A stretch of 64,000 nucleotides of DNA from Lumbricus rubellus (Eukaryota > Annelida > Clitellata > Crassiclitellata > Lumbricidae): assembly GCA_945859605.1 (NCBI GenBank), contig OX243820.1, forward strand, positions 24,857,559-24,921,558, in the 5' to 3' direction. A program made the translations under genes and the position numbers. Position 1 is the stretch's first letter. Each line of letters starts with the position of its first letter. Shown piece by piece: positions 58,101-64,000 of the stretch. The notes beneath the pieces were generated by a model. That model was given only the letters and a program-made list of their open reading frames with translations, was not told where the DNA came from and made no database searches.

Positions 58101-61100
58101 TTTACATCAACCTAATCATATCAATAAATTAAATTGAAAAAATTTCATGAAAACTAAAACAAATACAAAAAAATGAACACGTGGCGATAAATTATGACAA
58201 TGTCCGTGTGTAATGTGTATATATATATAACAAAGGCAAGAGATAGTGAGAATCTGGCAGAGAGAAGGTGAATAAAATTCTGTGACCGACAAAAAAATCC
58301 TAGCATAGCACAGAACAATTCAACACGAATTTAAAACTCTAACTAAAAATCACCAAAAAATGTAAAAACTCAGTGGAAGACATGCCCCAACTGACAGAGA
58401 AAATACGGGCGCAGTAAGTAGTCTGTTGTCTGGTAAATCTTGCACAGGACAAAACTAGTTAACTCATTTATGTCATGTTCTTTTTTCTCAGCAAAGTGTT
58501 TCGCAGTAGTAGTTCTAGTTCGACACTATTTCTCCTCCGTCCTTTTGGGAATAGGAACCAAAAGCAGAGAAATTCTCTCGACAGCCAGTCCGATGCGTTT
58601 AGCTTATGTCGTCCCATCATCATCACCATCATCATTCCTCGATTGTATTCAGTAGTAAATTGTGGGAGACCGGATGATCTGGCTCGCAAGACCTCTGTCG
58701 TTGCAGGGCTGGCGCCTGCACACCCAGCCTGATGGGACGACCCGTCATAAGCGACATACGGCGTACGTATCGATTTTCCGCACTAGGAGGGTTCGCACTG
58801 TCGAGGGACACGGATGCGTTCAGCTCCTTTGGATTCCATGAGCTAGCAGTCATATCGGTCGACAGGCGCTGAAAAGACAGACGGTGGCGTTCAGGATCTT
58901 TGATTTTTTTGTTTTCGTTTCGCAAAAAAAGAAATTCTCGCTGCTGATAACTGTGCCAAAGTGGGGGCTTTGAAGAATGGGGGGAGGGTCAAAGCAATGG
59001 ATGAGCAGATGGTTTGCTGGAAAGGTGAGCTTAACTTACAGAGAAGGCATAATTGCAAGCGGCAGCATGTCAAAGGGCTGCTCATCTCAGGTAGAGATAA
59101 CATAAGAAAGGGGTAGATCCACTCAGAATTCTGTCTGTGGCTTGGCTGAAAAAAATCGGAGGTTTCATCGGAAACCAGAGGGATACAACCGGAAACTGAA
59201 GAATGTCCCCCTACAAATAGAACTTACTGGATGTTTATTTCTCAGCTGTAGGCATGCTTGCTCTTACTGCATATCTAAACCGGGCAATACTCCCTTACTG
59301 CCCATGACTCTCCATCGTTATCCTAGCTTGACAGTGTGCTAGATCAGTCAGTATGATAATCCTAGGCTTAATTTCTAATAAAAAATGAACCAATCTCTAC
59401 ATTATTGTACTGTGATGGTCAGTGCACAATTGCCTTCACAACCAACTGACCTGTCTAAAAAAAGCTATTTTAATTTAAAATTCAGGAGGATTCATAAATT
59501 ATAGCCTTTTGTAAATCTACGCCAATTAAGGGAAAAATTCAAATTTTTGGAAATTCATTAAAAAATTTTAAGCTCGTTTTCAGCGGATATTCTCGGGGCA
59601 AACGATAAAGAGATAAATTCAAATTCTTGGAAATTGGATCACTATTCATTTAACATATTTTGCTGAACCTGTCTAATGATTCAGGTTGCTGAGTTGATTG
59701 GGTGTTCTTCCATAGGTGTCTCTTTAGCACTTATCCACTCTCTTTGCAAGTGTTAATGCTTCATCATCTGTCTAAAAAATTCTTAGACCTTATCTAAATT
59801 CAAACCTTCTCAAGTAAACTCTCAACTCTGCCAAATTCCCTGCTCATGCAAATTTCATAGAAGCCTGCTGTATAATAATTATTACTACAACAACCGGGTA
59901 GATATCTCTTTGCTGTTTTATCCACTCTTTTTGCTTATGTCTCATTATATGCCCAAATAATTGTTGACTGTTACCCCAAGTGTAAATAAACCTTGCAAGT
60001 GTGATGTGCATAATTCCGTGTCCATGCAGATTTCAATAGTGCAAGTCTCTACTTACAAAGTTCCCTGCATTAATTAAACCAATTTCTATTCTTCAATCTA
60101 ATTCCCCATCACGACTTTTAACTATGCATCTTTCACAAGCACACTACACCGAATGAAAATTGCAACTCTGTACTAATCAGTGCAGCACATTATGAGAAAA
60201 GCAAAGCTCACATTATGGCTCGGCTAACAATGCAGCATGTCTAGAAATTCTACATAATTTCTTGGTTAAACTCAATCATACTTCTTAATGCATTTAAAAA
60301 AACTCTGCTAGCTTTCTTTTGTTTCTTGACCTTCAACATAACAATTTGGCCTGATAGCAAAGCTCAAATAGGAATAAGTAATTGCCACTCTGCAGATGGC
60401 AAGAGTCTGATAACTAGTTTCTACAATTTATCTAGCCAGTTTACAACCCCTAGCCAGTTTATAGCCAGTTTACAACTGTCCTAAGTTACACTGGTTTTAG
60501 ATAATACCCGGTAACTGGCAGTGCTCAACTGCTTTTTCTAGAAGGACCTGGCATCCAGTTGTCTGAGGTCACCTGTGCCAGGGTAGACCAAGTGATCAAC
60601 ACAGGTGTATTAAAAACAATGCCCTGAGGTAATTCTCAGTCTGGGAAATGTTCTGATTTAAAAAAATAAGTTTCTTAAACGAACTTCCTGTGCAACATGA
60701 CTTTTCGAAATTCAGCCAACATGCTTTGCCTCAGTAGAAATTTCCTGGTAATAAATAGGCCTACTCAGTGTTTTAACTCTCTGTCTGGGGAAACTGAAAT
60801 GCCAAAAACTTTGCTTCCAGTATCTTCAGACCATAGGGATAGGAAGCGGTATAATTTGTCGACTTTGAACTTCGCAACAGAATTCTCGAGTGAATCTTTA
60901 TCTCTCGTATAACATGCAGACGTGAGAATCGAATAGGAAGATGTTCATAAAGCAGGCAAAAAGTGGAATTTGTAAAAGGAATGCGGGTTTGTGAATCCAA
61001 CAAAGAAATTGAGAATTTGCAACAACTGAAAAGGGATACAAATGCAAAAAATTAATTGCGAATGATTAAGAAAAAAAGAAATGGGGATCTTAAAGCAACA

Positions 61101-63273
61101 AAGTAATCAGGGAAACTGTTCTTGCTACAAGGAATGCAAATGCAAAAATGAATGAGGGTTGGTAATGCAACAAAAGAAATGGAACGCAACAAAGAAATTA
61201 CATATGTAAATGCGACAAGAAATCAAGGTAGGCAAATGACAATTCAATGTAAATATTCATTAAAATATCTACGAAAACTAGCAATGAACGACCATGAAAA
61301 CGATCATGCATAAAAATCAATAAAATTCTATAAAGGTTTGCAATTCTAAAAAATTAAGATATAAAAAAAGAAAATTACATTAAACAGTTTGCTACATTTC
61401 ATGTATTTTTTATTTATTTCACATTATCCTGAAGTGCTAAGACAAAGGTAGGAAACTCTTCACTAGCTTCAGAACTAGTACATTGCTATTATTTTGCACT
61501 AAAATATTGTAGAAATGTTAGAACTGAGAAATCAGTCTTTTATGAAGTGATAAACAAACAAAAACCTAATCCATAAAGTAGACTCATTAGAACCAAATAT
61601 TTGTCCCAGGAGTTTCATGGATAATTAAATTGACATACCGACGAGATTCATTCCAGTTTACCACTAAGCATTGCCATTCAGGCTTTGAATCACAATTTCT
61701 CTAAATTCATTCATTCTATTTCACTCAATATTTTATTATTAGCTCATTATTTTTTGTTTCCATCTAGCAGCCCTGCATATCTCTCCCTTATCAGACTTAC
61801 GTGATGACCTAGTAACAATCAGCAGGAACGTGCTACCAACAGAATATTCCACTTGGTGATGTTTATCTCTTTTATAAGGTTTTCTTTGTTGTACCATGGT
61901 GCCATTCTTATCACCAGAACTTGTTAAAGAAACGAATTAAAAAATAGACTATATAACAAAAGAGAAAGAAGTAAAGTTCTAAAGAAATATATTGGTGCTA
62001 GAGCTATATAAAGTAACCTTGGCTGGGCAGCTGGTTCTGCACAGTGGTCCTACCTGATGTTGAAGACGTGTCAGTCCTCGTATCCAGAGAATCTGACCTC
62101 TGGGAGCAAGGTCATCCACTGTCTCCTCCTCTGGTTCCCTCTGTCGTTCATTCATCTCAATTTCCGGTGTGGCTGATGTAGCTAGTTTCTTTGGCCATGG
62201 GTGAGTGGGCATTGACGTCACAACCTGCAACAGAATGTCAGCGATTATAAAAATCAATTAATGTGAAAATCAATGAGCTGTTTACTATGCTTTTGTAGCA
62301 ATTCAATGAATAACATAGTAAGAATTATTCTGTTCAATTCTTCTACATTCAGGAGATTATAAAGCTATACCATATATCAAAATTAGAAAAACTTGTTTCA
62401 CGTATTTCTCAACGAAAAACAGTCTAGCTTTTTATAGTCTTTTTTGTACCGGATTCGAAAATTCAGAGTGGCATCCCTGAGACCAATCATGAGTTGCAAA
62501 AGCACTGCTTCTAGATAAACGACATAAGGGGCGTCACATTGTTTAAACTGTACAGGAAGAAGGAGCGACTGACTGACTGACCTGACCCCAGACGAGTTCA
62601 CCCGCACCGAACAGCAGACACCAGATCCACTGGTCAATCGTCAGGCTAGAAGTTGAGAAAGCTGCTCCTCCAAACTCCACTATGATGATCTACCACAAAG
62701 CAGCGATACAACGTTATCAGTTACACGCTGAAGGCCAGCCAAGCAACCAGTCAATGATTCAACAAATTAAAATACGCATGTGTGCAACAATAAGCCAGTC
62801 AGATACGCAATCAATTACTCAATGATTAAGTATGCTATATGAAGTGTGGTTGGTCCCGGTGGTCTGGAATAGCCTTCCTTTTGAGCTGCGCCTACACCCT
62901 GGGACTACCAGGATCGTTCCTTATAAACTTAAAACTGTTCCTTTTGGGCGAGCTGGAGTCGAAAGCGCCTCTGAGTAGTTTTTACTTGAAGGAGCGCTAT
63001 ATAAATGTCCGAATGAATGAATGAATGATTTGAATGGATATACACAGGTGAAAGAACTGACTTGAGCTAGGAGTGTACCGATCCAGATTCCCACAAACAC
63101 TGGATTCCTGTTCAGTCCCTCGAAGACGTTGCGCTGGCCGTGGATCTTGCGTGCGTTGATCTCGTTGAAGAGGGTCATCATGACGAACGTGTTAAAGATT
63201 ATTGTGAAGTGTTGGGAGGGAGGGGCGTGCAGGGCCACCTCTCTGCCGCTGTCTATGTCAAACATCAGGTCAC
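50365..63273 (-). CDS. Plasma-membrane Ca2+-ATPase (PMCA), 3' exons
   Basis: A P-type ATPase that pumps Ca2+ out of the cell and is normally held inactive by its C-terminal calmodulin-binding segment. Minus-strand exons: 63062-63273, 62582-62689, 62054-62224 and a last exon 50365-50505; 58632-58868 may be an alternative end. Together they cover MFDIDSG, the signature [20 protein letters not shown], the last transmembrane segments with GAGELVWGQ, the [15 protein letters not shown] linker, and ICVANAFQ, the calmodulin-binding-type segment. Phases agree across all joins and donors and acceptors fit consensus. The catalytic core and earlier membrane segments lie beyond 64000. Exon identity comes from remembered family motifs and is strong for the first three, moderate for the last. 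Confidence 0.92.
50624..50900 (+). mobile_element. tRNA-derived SINE
   Basis: Box-A-like TGGTCTATCGGTAA, box-B-like CCGTTCGACTCCGG, then CCTTGGGCAAGTTGTTCACG and a body like that of 21244-21600. It lies in the PMCA intron, antisense to the gene. Confidence 0.6.
51190..51395. repeat. G-rich minisatellite (GGGGGTAATTGTCC units)
   Basis: About a dozen units of roughly 15-20 bp: G-run of 3-12, TAATTG(T/G), CC. Multiple long G-runs on the plus strand (transcript template for PMCA) could form G-quadruplexes. The Gly/Val-rich and Pro/Thr-rich frames are its translations. Confidence 0.93.
51585..51680. repeat. (AT)n-(GT)n compound microsatellite
   Basis: AT run passing into a GT run; another (AT)n lies at about 52090-52125. 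Confidence 0.95.
51681..57556. other. PMCA intron, no exon seen
   Basis: Long AT-rich intron with a (GACAGA)n patch at about 52890-52945, an ATT/TAA trinucleotide patch at about 54607-54660, and AT/CA repeats near 55370-55435. No coding exon recognised on either strand. Confidence 0.45.
57557..57703. mobile_element. hAT-type MITE, 147 bp
   Basis: Inverted ends CAGTGGCGTAGCCAAG / CTTGGCTACGCCACTG with exact 8-bp duplication TGCTATAG (57549-57556, 57704-57711). Non-coding. Confidence 0.93.
58632..58868 (-). CDS. Candidate alternative last exon of PMCA
   Basis: A GC-rich open stretch in AT-rich intron DNA. Acceptor CGTCTGTCTTTTCAG, phase 0 like the PMCA donor at 62054, 78 residues then TGA. 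Starts [19 protein letters not shown], contains RRMSLMTG (a consensus protein-kinase A-type site) and ends NLLLNTIEE. It has no calmodulin-binding pattern. If spliced directly to 62054 it would give a PMCA without that segment. It could also belong to an unrelated minus-strand transcript; I recognise no family. Confidence 0.45.
   Translation of the reverse strand, partial: RLSTDMTASSWNPKELNASVSLDSANPPSAENRYVRRMSLMTGRPIRLGVQAPALQRQRSCEPDHPVSHNLLLNTIEE
58869..62053. other. PMCA intron, no exon seen
   Basis: AT-rich. Around 61000-61230 a loose repeat of AATGCAACAAAGAAAT-like words occurs. Nothing resembling the calmodulin-binding exon was found here. Confidence 0.45.
62054..62224 (-). CDS. PMCA exon: C-terminal cytosolic linker
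   Basis: Acceptor TTCTGTTGCAG, donor CAG|GTAGGA. 57 residues: [20 protein letters not shown], an acidic stretch ([11 protein letters not shown]) and [17 protein letters not shown]. The RGQILW-RGL-R-Q pattern immediately precedes the calmodulin-binding domain in PMCAs. Confidence 0.93.
62582..62689 (-). CDS. PMCA exon: last transmembrane segments
   Basis: Acceptor TTTGTGGTAG, donor CAG|GTCAGT, 36 codons. Reads [20 protein letters not shown] and [16 protein letters not shown], the M9-M10 loop and M10 of PMCA. Confidence 0.93.
62845..63030 (+). mobile_element. LINE 3' end fragment
   Basis: The plus strand reads [11 protein letters not shown] and [13 protein letters not shown], the C-terminal signature of CR1/L2-like reverse-transcriptase proteins, then GCGCCTCTGAGTAG, GCGCTATATAAAT and (GAAT)n. 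This ties the short GCGCCTCTGAGTAG fragments at 3060 and 15852 to a LINE family. It lies in the PMCA intron between 62689 and 63062. Confidence 0.75.
63062..63273 (-). CDS. PMCA exon: MFDIDSG to INARKIHG region
   Basis: Acceptor GGCCGCACAG, donor CTCAA|GTCAGT. 70 complete codons: [20 protein letters not shown], then [40 protein letters not shown]. This block around M8-M9 is among the most conserved of PMCA. The first two bases complete a glycine codon from an exon outside the window. Confidence 0.95.
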
Positions 63274-64000
63274 CTGTGCGGCCACAATTCAGCAACGCAT
63301 TCGTTAATAACAGATATTGTATTGTATAGTATTAAAACATTTATAAAGTGCCTCTACTCGGGTGAACCGTTCAGAGGCGCTCCCAGTGCGCAAGGCCATG
63401 CATGAGAGAAGAAATAAGTTTTGAGGAAAGAAAATGAGGAGGAGGGATTACCAGTTAAAAGTTGAGACCGAGTAGATGGAGACAGAGTATTCAAATGTAA
63501 ATGATCGGGAAATTTAACATCGTTTCCACTACTAAGAAATATGTGGATTCCTAGTTATATATGTATGAATGTAGATACCATGGTGTGTAAATATGGCATT
63601 TTTATGTGTGCATATATTATTGTGCATATTATAATATTTGGTTAATAGTAAAACAGGGTGACAAGCTGCAACACGGTTACAGAACAAAACGAAATAGTTA
63701 ATAGAGTATTGTAAATTACCTATAAACTGGCTATTTATTTATTTATTTTTATGTATAAATTGCTTCTTAGTTTTAGATGTTACCAAACTGCATTTCCCGA
63801 TGTGCAGCTCTGCACAAGAAGGACGAAGGTCTAAGGTAAGGTTAGATGTTACTGATAAAGTATTACTACTATTATTACTACTATTATTATTATCATCTAA
63901 CTTATTTCAGCCTCATAAAGCTAGGTGGATTCAAAATTGGTATAGAAAACAGCTTCACCTCTTTTACCCAACAGGATCCCCAAGTTTTTTAAAACACACT
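63274..64000. other. PMCA intron at window end
   Basis: Holds a minus-strand SINE/LINE tail at about 63310-63390 (TTTATAAAGTGCCTCTACTC, CAGAGGCGCTCCC) and a short ATT-rich trinucleotide patch near 63863-63895. No further PMCA exon was recognised. Confidence 0.5.

Noticed and set aside
58440..58732. Plus-strand frames of 71-85 codons opposite the PMCA candidate exon
   Set aside because: No domain, partly Ser-repeat text; the minus frame has a good acceptor and matching phase.

Overview
This is a window of animal nuclear genome, most likely from a marine invertebrate. An echinoderm or another invertebrate deuterostome is my best guess, but a lophotrochozoan is not excluded. The evidence is multi-exon genes with GT-AG introns, tRNA-derived SINEs, LINEs, cut-and-paste transposons, Helitron ends and long microsatellites. 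The palindromic word TAGGCCTA and close variants are strikingly common up to about 43 kb and rare from 43 to 62 kb. Nothing looks prokaryotic, and most long ORFs are low-complexity or transposon translations.

Three host genes can be supported. (1) 5224-14972, + strand: eight exons of a hyperpolarization-activated cyclic-nucleotide-gated (HCN/Ih) channel, from S1 through S4, pore (CIGYG), C-linker, cyclic-nucleotide-binding domain and stop codon. Exon(s) for the cytosolic N-terminus lie upstream or were not recognised. (2) 18751-19284, - strand: an intact 177-residue secreted precursor with signal peptide, a Lys-Lys site, Gly-Arg amidation-type sites and a terminal Gly-Arg, probably a neuropeptide prohormone that I cannot assign to a known family. 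(3) 50365-63273, - strand: the 3' part of a plasma-membrane Ca2+-ATPase (PMCA/ATP2B): last membrane segments, C-terminal linker, a calmodulin-binding-type last exon about 11.5 kb downstream and, between them, a possible alternative last exon lacking that motif.

The rest is largely repeats. 0-5 kb: a decayed mariner element, a MITE inside a TG repeat, and a 5'-truncated LINE whose last 409 bp recur, without a difference I could see, at 26.6 kb. 5-15 kb (HCN introns): CATA and CAAT arrays, a LINE fragment, a Helitron end, a SINE and two local duplications that each copy a 3' splice site. 15-33 kb: hAT-type MITEs, a piggyBac remnant inserted in one unit of a duplicated sequence, SINEs and purine-rich tracts. 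33.7-35.7 kb: a 2-kb element with 9-bp flanking repeats and TTCCGAAGG-type arms, invaded by Helitron-like ends with long polypyrimidine/polypurine tracts. 36-41 kb: a mariner-type element with arms of about 285 bp, another Helitron end and two neighbouring hAT elements. 41-50 kb: AT-rich, nearly repeat-free DNA that may include the PMCA 3' UTR. 50-62 kb: PMCA introns with a G-rich minisatellite and a hAT MITE.

The HCN channel and the Ca2+ pump are both membrane transport proteins of excitable cells, and the peptide precursor would be secreted, but nothing in the sequence shows that the three are co-regulated. Exon borders were set by splice-site consensus, reading phase and remembered family similarity, with no alignment run.
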